A DNA stretch of 64,000 nucleotides, from NCBI GenBank assembly GCA_007449985.2, contig VIIQ02000166.1, forward strand, positions 55,391 through 119,390, written 5' to 3'. This document shows positions 25,101 through 33,376 of the stretch, piece after piece (the first letter of the stretch is position 1; each line of letters starts with the position of its first letter). Origin of the DNA: Desmodesmus armatus (Eukaryota > Chlorophyta > Chlorophyceae > Sphaeropleales > Scenedesmaceae). The notes below the pieces were generated by a model that had not been told where the DNA came from, made no database searches, and worked only from the letters and a program-made list of their open reading frames with translations. A program made the position numbers and the translations under genes.

Positions 25101-25875
25101 GTGTCCCATTCCCATCAATTGACCAGGCTGATGGCCAGAAGGTAGTGTTGGGCCATCGTGGCAGTACATTCAGGGTGTGATCGGTGCCAGACCACACCTG
25201 CACATGGGGCCTCGGTGGATCCAGCTCACACTCTGGTACCTGCAGGAACACAAGCTCTCAAAGCAGCACTGCAGCTATGGCTAAAATTACTGCAGCATGT
25301 ATTACTCACCTGATTAGGGCAGCCAAACACACACGGGTTGTTTGGTCTCTTGTTGCACCACCAGGTGTAATGTCTGTTTCTTTTCTGGCTGCAACTGCTG
25401 GTCAGCGGTTCAGACGTGTTGACAGCTGACACATTCCAGCATGATGAGTCATCCCGGAAGCGGCTGTCGAATTGATCAAGGCCATAATCGTGCATGTACA
25501 CTGCAAAACTTCCTATTGTGCGGCACACACGGTCTGTGCGGTTGTCTGTGCGGGGCTTGAGGCTTGCACGTACAGGCAGGCTGTCCACCGTGTCAAGAGC
25601 CCCAAAAAAATGCATCAAGGCAATGTCTGCGATGGTTGCAGGTATGTCATATTGGATGCTTGAGCAATAGGGGCAAAAGGTGGCAACCTCCAACACACGC
25701 ACAGGACCAGGCAGCACTCACAGCGGTACAAATGCTCCAGCGTGCTGTTGTTGTCCCTATCCATCCGAGATGTATAGTTGGCACCATCCAAACTTCCTGC
25801 ATACCCGCATGTAAGGAGACTGCATGATGAGACCAAAGCCACCCAAAGCACTGTTGATCTTTTCGACAACATCAT
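1..25875 (-). CDS. giant secreted N-glycoprotein with Cys-rich repeats (5' part, runs off left edge)
   Basis: Family not recognised. The start at 25875 opens a signal peptide (MMLSKRSTVLWVALVSS, then LLTCGYAG). Exons, 5' to 3': 25722-25875, 25310-25626, 24722-25239, about 23500-23826, 22967-23114, 22268-22648, 21652-21882, 18466-18657, 15139-15810, 13213-13560, 10587-11072, 2452-2713, 1597-2295, and 1-1409 (open). Most junctions have CAG acceptors and GTAAGT/GTGAGT-like donors with matching phase, mainly phase 2. The product in the window is about 2,000 residues, dense in N-x-S/T sequons and cysteines, with no kinase, cyclase or membrane segment visible. It ends in a Pro-Ser hinge and a Cys-rich tandem array, which suggests a cell-surface or wall protein. 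Weak points: both borders of exon 4, the donor of exon 3, the acceptor of exon 9 (15826 is the stronger AG but breaks phase), and the GTGTGT donor at 10586. Two adjacent paralogous genes are the alternative. Confidence 0.6.
1295..1392 (-). repeat. hexanucleotide repeat encoding Pro-Ser hinge
   Basis: (GATGGT/GATGGC)n on the plus strand. On the minus strand, in the frame of the giant glycoprotein gene, it reads as alternating Pro-Ser and separates the globular part from the Cys-rich array. Such hinges are common in algal wall glycoproteins. Confidence 0.8.
3171..3209. repeat. poly-C tract
   Basis: Nearly pure C run inside the 7.9-kb intron (2714-10586) of the giant glycoprotein gene. Similar runs occur at 11268-11282, 12676-12688 and 14546-14569. 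Confidence 0.85.
4150..4722 (+). repeat. dispersed repeat A, copy 1
   Basis: Imperfect direct copy of 15975-16545. Shared landmarks are ttggcgatag, tttggcgccaaggccat, gaatggcgtat, gcgatctgagatc-like, gagatcacacggtaaa and caagcttgccgtg. In this copy a SINE interrupts the repeat, which resumes near 5213 (gtagcaagtaacagg). No coding capacity was seen. Confidence 0.75.
4724..5206 (+). mobile_element. tRNA-derived SINE, copy 1
   Basis: The tRNA-like head has an A box (tagctcaatgg, 4730-4740) and a B box (ggttcgcatcc, 4772-4782) at tRNA-like spacing. About 420 bp of unrelated body follows, ending near ctacaccaagggggtgtgtag. The body is repeated in opposite orientation at 9773-10213. Repeat A copy 2 (15975-16620) serves as a near-empty site, supporting insertion after ttgccgtg. 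The head does not fold as a functional tRNA gene. Confidence 0.8.
6234..6268. other. hairpin-forming inverted repeat
   Basis: gacgggccatcagc and gctgatggcccgttc are near-perfect inverted arms around a 7-nt loop. They lie in intronic repeat DNA and no gene end is nearby. Confidence 0.7.
6442..6600 (+). repeat. dispersed repeat B, copy 1
   Basis: Imperfect direct copy of 17710-17869. Shared strings include cttggggatttta, cacaaaagcgtcaggc, tgttccttctgg and gaatggctggcatgagctct. No coding function recognised. Confidence 0.75.
7423..8369 (+). pseudogene. Gag-like ORF of DIRS-like element, frameshifted
   Basis: Reads from 7423 as an Ala/Arg/Gln-rich protein with a conserved-looking core (MPAFVLQQLPAAYKDIFKGD; SLKYEAGFVGTIISIVDLG). 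The frame changes between about 7975 and 8004, and the sequence continues in another frame (EFDYIFGWIEAITAGQLACI) to a Gly/Arg-rich basic tail that ends at 8369. The basic RGRARGGRGGG tail fits nucleic-acid binding. The shift is read as damage; a programmed shift cannot be excluded. Confidence 0.6.
8379..8464. other. two adjacent strong hairpins
   Basis: Hairpin 1 (8379-8422) pairs aaggtgtcctc with gaggacacctt and has an inner pair ccgggcaggc/gcctgtccgg. Hairpin 2 (8428-8464) is a perfect pair of gtgggggcctaaacccac with gtgggtttaggcccccac around one base. They sit between the Gag-like and RT-like parts of the DIRS-like element. Confidence 0.85.
8479..9536 (+). pseudogene. DIRS-like reverse transcriptase/RNase H remnant
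   Basis: RT blocks appear in several frames: PRFIKLGVL and SNAFCVPKGDSWRLVVNLK (about 8790-8910), LKADTQDAFYQVPLHP (about 8990-9040), and GAEWIHALMYWLGFTPHPKK with KQLEHLGLTVDLASGTF (about 9147-9280). The catalytic xxDD block between them is absent; the sequence jumps from INSLPF to FLFVFPDRAS, so it is internally deleted. 9337-9536 resembles the start of the RNase H region (RKRELASFCGYAQAVRLAVM). Confidence 0.65.
9773..10213 (-). mobile_element. tRNA-derived SINE, copy 2 (inverted)
   Basis: Reverse-complement copy of the SINE body at 4780-5206, sharing for example gggatccctctccctt, ccaaccaatgatgggc, ggtgtaaggtatcaccctt and gcgagtgccac (by strand). The tRNA-like head is truncated or diverged beyond tcctgctggga. 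With copy 1 it brackets the DIRS-like remnant in opposite orientation. Confidence 0.75.
14304..14592. mobile_element. MITE, family GGGTCCACC, copy 1
   Basis: Terminal inverted repeats gggtccaccacaaacctaag and cttaggtttgttgtggaccc bound 289 bp with no coding capacity. The interior has gtgtcatttgtaggct and gtgtcgcttttaggct motifs and G/C runs beside the ends. It lies in the intron between exons 9 and 10 of the giant glycoprotein gene. A second copy is at 42316-42585. Confidence 0.8.
14746..15094. repeat. CCCCCA-type low-complexity tract
   Basis: Over 300 bp of C-rich sequence, mostly (CCCCCA)n from about 14846. It lies in an intron whose donor (GTAAGT) is at 15138-15133, so the minus-strand transcript would carry (TGGGGG)n just downstream of that donor. 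The long Pro/His and Gly/Trp ORFs across it are translation artefacts. It is not a green-algal telomere repeat. Confidence 0.95.
15975..16545 (+). repeat. dispersed repeat A, copy 2
   Basis: Imperfect direct copy of 4150-4722 without the SINE. Inside it, ggcgacaggtttggcgccaa and related strings recur three times, giving a loose internal periodicity. Similarity continues to about 16620 (accaggccacgcgccag), matching 5240-5260 beyond the SINE of copy 1. Confidence 0.75.
17710..17869 (+). repeat. dispersed repeat B, copy 2
   Basis: Direct copy of 6442-6600, located in the intron between exons 8 and 9 of the giant glycoprotein gene. Confidence 0.75.
18772..18804. repeat. poly-C/poly-G hairpin
   Basis: gaca followed by a C run, ttgc, then a G run and gtc: a near-perfect self-complementary sequence in an intron. 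Confidence 0.85.
21399..21470. repeat. CA/CGCA microsatellite
   Basis: Alternating cacacgcacaca and (cgca)n followed by a C run, in an intron. Confidence 0.9.
23860..24536 (+). pseudogene. 3' end of a LINE (non-LTR retrotransposon) polyprotein
   Basis: Plus-strand ORF of about 220 residues ending at 24534. The C-terminal part has a zinc-finger-like pattern seen after the RT domain of many LINEs: CRVCCGEDATLAH, then KHFLLECPVYDDLR (C-x2-C ... H-x4-C). No RT or endonuclease is present, so this is a 5'-truncated copy. It lies antisense in an intron of the giant glycoprotein gene and abuts exon 4, which may explain why that exon's borders are unclear. Confidence 0.65.
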
Positions 25876-26631
25876 GTGTGGTGTAACATATGATCCATAA
25901 ATCCATAGCAGATCGTAGCAGTATGGACGGCATAAAAACATTACAATAGATGTCTCCTGTTATGTCAGAGTCCATCCTCCATCGACAACAACAAACCGGT
26001 CCGAAGATGGCGTCGATTCATTATGTAGGCCTTCAAGCACGCACATGCCATACGCCTGCCGTAATCAAAGGCAGATAACGGGATAAGAGTCCAGTGCAGA
26101 TGTATGAGGGAAAAAGCCTGCCAAAGCCCCGAAGGGTTGGAACTGATCTTGGATCAAGCACGCGACTTTCGACCAGAGTGCATCAGAGATGCCCTGATGC
26201 GCCAATATTTGGCTTTTTAAACGGTTTCATGATCAAATGGCTGGCATCCCTGTGCTGAAAGCCTGACCCACAGCTGCAGACAGCACACCTTCCCGCTGTT
26301 GGGTTGCAGGGTTCAACCCTGCACCTTCCGAAGGTGCCCCTGTTCACACCAATTGGCAAGGGGTGTTGCCCCACGGTGGGTGTCAGGGCTTTTCAGGGCC
26401 TTTTTCCCAAGGGCTGCCCGTTCACCCCCTTGACTTTTCACACTGTGGCAGGGATGCATCCCGGTCTGCTCACAGCCACCGGCCCTTTTGAAAGGGATGC
26501 CCGGTGGCCCCCCAAAATGCTTAAAAGGGTACTAGAACATGGCATTTTGCTTATATTGTACAGATGCTAATATGGTAGTGCATTGGTATTTGAACGCTCA
26601 AACATCATTAGGCGGAACTTATTGTGAAACA

Positions 26632-26728
26632 AAACAGTGTTTGAGGCAACAACTTGTTGCCGGCCCTCCCACACTGTGAACAAACAGTGATTGAGGCAAC
26701 AACGCCCCTCCCACACTGTGACAGTCAC
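26632..26728. repeat. tandem duplication, about 50 bp x2
   Basis: aaacagtg(t/a)ttgaggcaacaac followed by cctcccacactgtga occurs twice in a row; the first unit has an extra ttgttgccggc. Confidence 0.8.
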
Positions 26729-27592
26729 TGACTCGCACCACTTGTGCAGGTATCACAACCCCATCGTGAAACGCCATCTGGGCAAGCTGCAGTCACATAC
26801 ATCTGCCCAGGTCTACTTATAGCGCTGGAACTATAGTCGCAGAGCACTGCTGTCAGGGTAGGGAGGAGTTGACAGGGAGCACTCAGCAGTAGGGGACAGC
26901 AGCAGGTGATTGATGGAGCCTGTCAGCATGTTGACCACAATACGGTATACAACTATGGAATTATACTATCTATGCACTCTCTTTGGCTGCTAGCTGTCTA
27001 CGTGTCGCAGTTTGGACCTGTCCCCTACAGCACCCTGTGGTGACTAAGCCAAATTCAGGCTCCCCCCAAGCAGTGACTACTGTTACAGAGGCCTGTGGAG
27101 GGCCCTGCAGCTGCTGCTGCAGCGCAGAAAACCATGGTCGATAACGTTTTGCAGCAATGTTTGCATGCTGCGGGCTTGCCGTGCGTTCTAAAGGGCCTAG
27201 GAGGATCTGCAATCTGCTTTAGGTTGAACCTGCACTCGACCTCAGGAGGCCCCTAATCTCGACTTAGACGGTAACGGCCCTGGTGCTTCGTTGAAAGTGG
27301 CACAGAGAGTTTTTCTGGTAGGGGCGAAATCCACCGGCATTTTTTCAGGGGGTTATTCCGGCTCAAGAGCACGCCCCAGGGGTGGGGGCATTGGGCCTTG
27401 CAGGGAGCCTGCTGCCAAGCCTGCAATATGCCTTGAAAACAGGGCAGTTGGGGCCTGAGAAGGAGGGGGGGGGGGCCATGGGGCGTTTCTCAGCCTGATC
27501 CTCCCAGTCGATGCCCCTAGGGTTGGGGGCATTTTGGGAGCCTGACAGAGTAGCTCCCTGTGTCACTTTCAAATGATCCCCACCCCTAGCAT

Positions 27593-28170
27593 GCAGCACT
27601 TGCAAAGGGGGTGTTGACTCCTCTAACTTCCTGTCACACCCCTTGCAGCGGAGGGGCAAATGGTGGGACTTGGTGATTCTGTTTGCACAGCTGTGTTGTA
27701 CATGGTCTGAAAGGGAAAAAGCAACATGTGGAACTTTTAACTCCCGTAAGCTCCCAACTTCCATGATTTTGGGCCATCCCAGGCAATTTTAAATCTTAAC
27801 TTCGCCCCCAGAGCGCCTTTTCAGGGAGTTAGGGGAAGTTAGGGACCCAATCAAGGGAGTTAGCATCTCCCCTAACTCCCTGGCTTAACCCCCCGGGGGT
27901 TAGTAACTCCCTGCAGATGCCTTGCCACTAACTCCCACTAGCTCCCAACTTCCATGATTTTGGCCTGTTCCATTGACATTTAACTTCCAACTTCCGCTGA
28001 TTTCCCCCCAAAATATCAGGATGTTAGAGGGAGTCAGTGTGCACACAGCCTAGTGAAGCCTTCTAAGATGTGTCTGCCATTCTGAATTCCCTAGCTTCCA
28101 TCGTTTTCCCTTCTGCTGCAAGGGGTGTGACAGGAAGTTAGGGGAGTCAACACCCCCTTCACTTGCACTG
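27593..28170. mobile_element. inverted-repeat element, about 580 bp
   Basis: Arms of about 75 bp at 27593-27667 and 28098-28170 are reverse complements at roughly 85% identity, sharing gggggtgttgactc and taacttcctgtcacacccct. The interior is built from gttagggagttagg-type sequence without coding capacity. Class unknown; the true ends may lie a little outside. Confidence 0.6.
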
Positions 28171-29043
28171 CTGTCCCTTGCAGGAGTGTTGACAAGCTGC
28201 TGCAGCAAAGTGCGGGTCACGCACCGCATTTTGTAAGCTTCAAGCCGCTGACTTGCTTCGTACGTAGCTTGTGCTGTTACAGATCCTCGAAGCTGCCTCT
28301 TGTTTGAACTTGATCTCCAGATCAAACACTAGAAGATGCTGACACTTGCAGTCCCAAAGGCCCCGCAGGGGGTTTCCAGGAAAACGCTCCGTATTAGTCG
28401 GGAAAAAGTCTAAATTACAACGGGACGCCCGTTTTGCGAAAATCCACCGGGACCCTTACCTCCAGCGTATCTCTGTGACTCCTGTGCCAAACCTTCTTTT
28501 GACCGGTTTGCCTGTTCAACCATGCCGATTGTGAGTGTGTTTTGGTGCTCAAAAACCCAATTTCACCGGGATCCCGGCCGGGCTGAAGAGCCCTGGTGGG
28601 TGTTGCCACTTACACCGCACATCAGCAGCTGTTGAGGTCAGGTGTTCAATTGTGAATGATAGATGGTTGCTGGCTTACAGACTACAACTGTTGCAACAAC
28701 AGTTGTCGCTTGGTATGAGCCGCCACTGGCAGCCTCACTCTTGTGTGACTTACTGCATGGCAGCGCCGGGCGTGCACGACAGGCTTACAGTACCAGAGCA
28801 GTGTTCAAAGCTGTGTGATGGCCTGTACTCTTCAACCTGGCCAAGCAGTGTACTCACACAACGTGTGACGTGTAGTCACTGTGACCTAATAGGTGATAAT
28901 CACAAGGAAGCTGCTAGCAGCTGCAGCAAGAAGTGACTGTGCTGACTGGTGGCTGCCACTGTACCAGTCTATGCTATTTGCATGACTGATGCTTTGGTAC
29001 TCACAGCTGTAGCCTTACACAGCAGCAACAAGTGACACCGCAC

Positions 29044-29201
29044 CTGTAGGTGACCCCGTGTGTGTGGCACAGCAGTTGTTGTTGCCTTCCGGCAGGGAAC
29101 CGAAGAGGACCGTGGGTGAGGTGACGGAACGGTGGGTGCACGGCTCCCGTAGGGTACCGGTAATATTGTAGTAGTCGTAGGTATCACGAGGATAGGGGTA
29201 C
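29044..29201 (-). other. orphan exon candidate of a secreted glycoprotein
   Basis: 158 bp on the minus strand between an acceptor (CCACCCCTGCAG) and a donor (CCTACAG|GTGCGG). The open frame contains YPYPRDTYDYYNITGTLREP, a sequon and two adjacent cysteines, similar in flavour to exons of the giant glycoprotein gene downstream. No neighbouring exon was found. It could belong to an upstream relative, be a remnant, or be chance. Confidence 0.3.
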
Positions 29202-29587
29202 CTGCAGGGGTGGCAAGAGGTGCTATGCTGCTGTGGTGCCTTCGGTGCTGTGCTGCGTGTCATGGACAACCCACTGTCCTCACACTGGTCGGTCAAGAGG
29301 CTCTAGAAAGGCTCGGCTGAGTGAACTGAACACTTGCAAACTGGTGCTGTGACTTGAGAGAGAGACAGGCTCAGTCTGTGTGAAAGATCAGAAGTGGCTC
29401 GGTGAGGGCAGCACCGTATACCTATAGTACCCAAACTCAAGAGTGGCTGTAAGCTGTTTATAGGATTATAGGATGATAGCTGCAGGGAAGCAGACAGCCT
29501 GTGGCTGTTTCTATAGGCTGAAACACTCAGCTGTGAGTTCACTGTGTCAGAGTAGCTGGAAAAGCATTGAGGAAGTCAGTTACAGAA

Positions 29588-30568
29588 TTAAGGTCAGACA
29601 TACGCATTGATGAGGGGGGTTTGGGGATGCAGATTCCTTGCAGCACGAGCCACCTAAGGTCCATAGCAGCTCTTCCAAACGTTTGAGGGTTTCTCTAGCA
29701 CCCCTGTACGTGTCTGTTAGGGCCCGGCTTGCTTCCAGCATAAGTTCAGGGCAGGACAAGAGCGATCGATTGCATTGAACACCGACTTTTAGTCGAAGTC
29801 ATTACAGCCGCCTTAAAGAAATGAAATTACTTTTCTAAACTTATATAAGTACCCCGAAGCGTTTTTGGACCCTGCCCAGTCGCGTATGAGCAGTACATTT
29901 CCAGGACTGTCTGATCCTTCCAGCAGTACTGCTGTCATGAGGCAGAGCATTGACATATTGGCAGCGAAAACAGATTGAAGTTGGTTGGTTGATCATAGGA
30001 AGGTAAAAAGCTTCACTTTGAGTGAAAAGCGCGGCTGCAGCAGGTGCTGAGCACTGCCCGACAGCAGGGCTGGGGGGCACTCTTTAGCCAGTGGTAGGTA
30101 AAAATTGTAAAGAGGGATTGGAATGCAAATTTGAGGGTGCCCAGAATCACACATGTCACGGTGGCTGACAAAGTCTGGCCAGAATCTGTTGAGCCAATTT
30201 CATGCAATATGCTGGCTTAGTTTTACCTCGCTCCTTGACGCAGTTTTTACCAGACCAAGTCATATCTCAAAATTGGCTCAACAGATTTTTTTGCCGCTGC
30301 AGCTGTGGGTACATTACGTGTGATTTAGACAATGCACAAATTTGCAGACCAATCGCTCTTTACAATTTTGAGATATGCCTATGGGTCACTTTCCTGCAGT
30401 GCCGCTTTCACAGCCGCGGTTTAGTAGGCAGCAGTCCCCTAAACCCCCATGCACCACAGGTTTGGCCATGTCATGACCCAAGGTTACCAGGGGTACAGGC
30501 ACATTGGGAAAGGAATGCCTGGGGTGTGAGAATGCACACCCCCATTTATTGCGTATGTCTGACCTTAA
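29588..30568. mobile_element. TTAA-flanked, piggyBac-like non-autonomous element
   Basis: TTAA at 29588-29591 and at 30565-30568 flank 973 bp whose ends are inverted repeats: GGTCAGACATACGCA is identical at both ends, with weaker similarity for about 12 more bases. TTAA duplication is the hallmark of the piggyBac superfamily; no transposase is present. A foldback (30098-30375) is nested inside. Confidence 0.65.
30098..30375. repeat. long imperfect foldback
   Basis: Arms near 30100-30202 and 30266-30370 are reverse complements, sharing aaaattgtaaagag, gattgg, gcaaattt and atctgttgagccaattt, around a loop of about 65 bp. Confidence 0.75.
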
Positions 30569-31254
30569 GGGCTGCTTTGTAGCATAGAGTCATATGTGAC
30601 ACCACTAGAAAATTGAACGCAGTTGCCCCCTATTTACAGTGCTGGGCAAGCCACACCCTCGTGAGCTCTTCATCATGAGCTCTTCATCACGAGCTCTTCA
30701 TCACGATTGAACTATGTTGGTGTGTGCCTCATGGATTGCTTGCATGTGACTTGCACGTTCATGGTACACGCATGCGCTTGATAAAATATCACGGTGCAAC
30801 CTACTGACAGGCAGGGGCAGCTGTTGCAAAAAATCGCCTCTCCTCGCGCTTCAATTACACATCAGCCACAACCGAATGCACACCACAAGATGAGACCCTG
30901 ATGAGCAACCCTTGCGTGAGCCACACCAATTGAGACCACACAGTCCACAAAATAGGTCCACAAGACGGGCGTAGTGCTAGGAATAGCAGAGCTTGGTGGC
31001 GATCCTCCTGCACAACACAGCACAACAGATCAGCGCCACACCTGGTGCAGGTATGCTGCAAACTCTGCAGTCATTCAACAGACCCTTCAGGCCCTGCAGC
31101 ACAGTCTGCAGCATTCGCTGACCCAATGACTTGCAGATCAGTTGCCCCTTGTCGGAGTACACCTGCTGTTGCAAGGGTGCACACAAGCATTGCCACAATA
31201 CAGCCACTGGCATCCATGCACCTACCCTCAGCAACGCCAGTGTGCCCATGTTGC
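30569..31254 (-). other. 3' region of the eL15 gene
   Basis: No ORF of interest. A TGTAA motif on the minus strand near 30640 is a possible polyadenylation signal of the volvocalean type, which would imply a 3' UTR of about 600 nt. Confidence 0.4.
30663..30704. repeat. 14-15-bp tandem repeat x3
   Basis: gagctcttcatca(t/c) occurs three times in a row. Confidence 0.85.
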
Positions 31255-33145
31255 TCAGCGGTAACGGCGCAGGCTGGGGTTCTGGTTGCGGCGGTAGGTT
31301 GCACGCACACTGGGGCGAGCCTTGTGGTAGTTGTGGCCCTTGCCACGCAGGCCACGATACGTCTTGCCAGCACTGGTCAGGCCACGCAGCTCACGGTGCT
31401 TGTGCACAGGGTTGCAGATCCAGTTTGCACGAGGATCCTGCACGCAAACAGGCATGGCAGCAGCATAGTGGCCCCGCCAACATGTCTGCACTATACGACA
31501 CCCTCAACAGGGTGGAAGAGGGTGTAACCACCTAACAGTTGCGATTGAAGCAGCTTGGTCATCTGACAACCCTGAACCCTTCAACAGACAACATTCATGC
31601 CCACAGCAATCACCACGCACACCTTCACGAACAGCCGTCAGGGTCTGCCCCTTGTGAAGTGCAGCCCATGCTGCACCCCCACACCCTTGCCCAGTGTCCA
31701 ACTGCCCTTCAAACCAGCCTTCCCCAATATACCATGCACTCACATTGCGCACAGCATTGTGCTGGGGGTCCACAAGGATGACTTCGAAGTACTTGTACGT
31801 GGAATCCTGCGGACCAATGCGGACCAAAGCAGAGACAAGTTACAAATCCTGACATCATCTTTGTGCAACAAGCCAACTGCAACCCCATGCCGGTGACCCC
31901 TCCCCCCGTGAAATGCCCCCACACTTGCGGCAACCAACTGGCGGCAGAAAGGACCCAGGTGCTTGGCAATATGATTGAGGAGGCTGTATGCAGCAAGTAG
32001 GAGCCTTCAAAACAAGCATCAGCCGCTTGACAGCATGCCACGATGATAGCAGCCTAGTTGCGTAGAATACATGTACCATCTCCAACAGAACACGGGCAAC
32101 CCCTGTCGTGCATATGATGTGCTGCATGCTAGCATCACCACCACGCCAACTGCTAGCACTAGCACCATGCTAGGGAAACCCAGCTTTTGGCCAAACAACT
32201 TGCTGCTGGCTCCCTCACAGGCCTACCTGGTTGACCCAGTAAGAGTTCAGCACGCGCAGTGCACCCAGCTTGCGCCCTGCGCGCTCCTCAGCCATGGAGC
32301 GGTGGTTGCGGTTTGGCTTCAGCTGGGTAATACCCTGGTTCACGGGCTTGCCATACACAATGCCCTGCAGCAGTCACCACAGGCACCAAGCACACCGCGC
32401 TTGGCCCAGCTGATTGCAACTGTACAAACTGTACCACAGCCAGCACATCAGGTCCACCCATCAGAAGTGGCTTGTCAGCATCGCACACTTTGCTGTTGAA
32501 GCAAATTGCCTCATGTTGCTGCTGATAACAATCTTGTTTGTTTGATATTGCTGCTGCGCATGCATGCCAAGTCGGAAACTGCTTGGCTGCTTGTGAATGA
32601 CAGCACATATGGCTGCCACACACGTGCCCATATGACATTGTCAGCATTGTAGCAGCAGGGGGGGGGACACGGTGGGATATGCCAGCAGCCAGTGTTGTGT
32701 CCCGTGCACTGACCTTTGAGACTGGCCTCTTACGACCACCACGGCGAACACGCACGCGGTACACAACGAAGCCCTGTTTGGCCTTGTACCCCATACGCCT
32801 GGCCTTGTCAGGGCGAGAGGGCTTTGCCAGGCGGATGATGCTGGGCAGCTGGCGGTACTCCCAGCATCTCACACGCAGCAGGAAACGAAGCACATCACTT
32901 TGCTTCTTCCTCCACAGCTCTTCCACGTACTGCACAAATGGCCCCACAGCAGCAGCAGCAGCAGGAACAGGAACAGCAGGATCTGGGTGGCAGCACACAC
33001 AGGCTCTGGCGTGGAGCTTCCTCCGTTGGCCAAACACCTTCGGCAACACCATATAGCGATGACAGCAGCACGCATCGCGCATTAGCATCAACAGGCATGC
33101 CAAACAAAAGCACGGTAGATTGCGGCTGACCTTGTAAGCCCCCAT
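31255..33145 (-). CDS. RPL15: 60S ribosomal protein eL15
   Basis: Five exons: 33131-33145, 32714-32929, 32227-32364, 31744-31806, 31255-31437. All junctions are GT-AG and phase 0. They join to a 204-residue protein, the usual eukaryotic eL15 length. It starts [18 protein letters not shown] and keeps the family blocks [48 protein letters not shown] and [20 protein letters not shown], ending in RRYR and TGA. Exon 1 codes for only five residues (MGAYK). eL15 is a structural protein of the large cytosolic subunit that binds 28S rRNA. The gene is intact and divergent from CNOT11. Identification is essentially certain. Confidence 0.97.
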
Positions 33146-33376
33146 CCTTGCCGCTACAGCAACAGCGTACCCAGGTCCAGTTGAAAAGGAACGTTTTGAC
33201 GCCCCCAGTAGCTTTGACTACGAAGTTGCTGGCAGCCCTGAGACCTGTCTTGAAAACCACTTTTGGTAAAGCAGTAGAATCGGCTTTTGTATTTATACAC
33301 AGTTAACAATTACCCATTCAAATATTAATTTGCGCCTGTGACACTGTGAAGTCTGCTGCATTGGTTGAAGGCACTG
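33146..33376. promoter_or_regulatory. divergent promoter region between RPL15 and CNOT11
   Basis: About 230 bp separate the eL15 start codon (minus) from the first usable ATG of the CNOT11-like gene (plus), so they probably share a bidirectional promoter. A TATA-like stretch tgtatttatacac lies near 33287-33299, better placed for the plus-strand gene. No other element was recognised. Confidence 0.5.

Larger units (their letters stand above)
25876..29587. other. gene-poor region upstream of the giant glycoprotein gene
   Basis: No supported gene. It contains a short tandem duplication (26632-26728), an inverted-repeat element (27593-28170), two direct repeats around ctcccaacttccatgatttt (27750s and 27945s) and an orphan exon candidate (29044-29201). 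The promoter of the giant gene should lie at its left end; no clear TATA box was identified. Confidence 0.5.
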
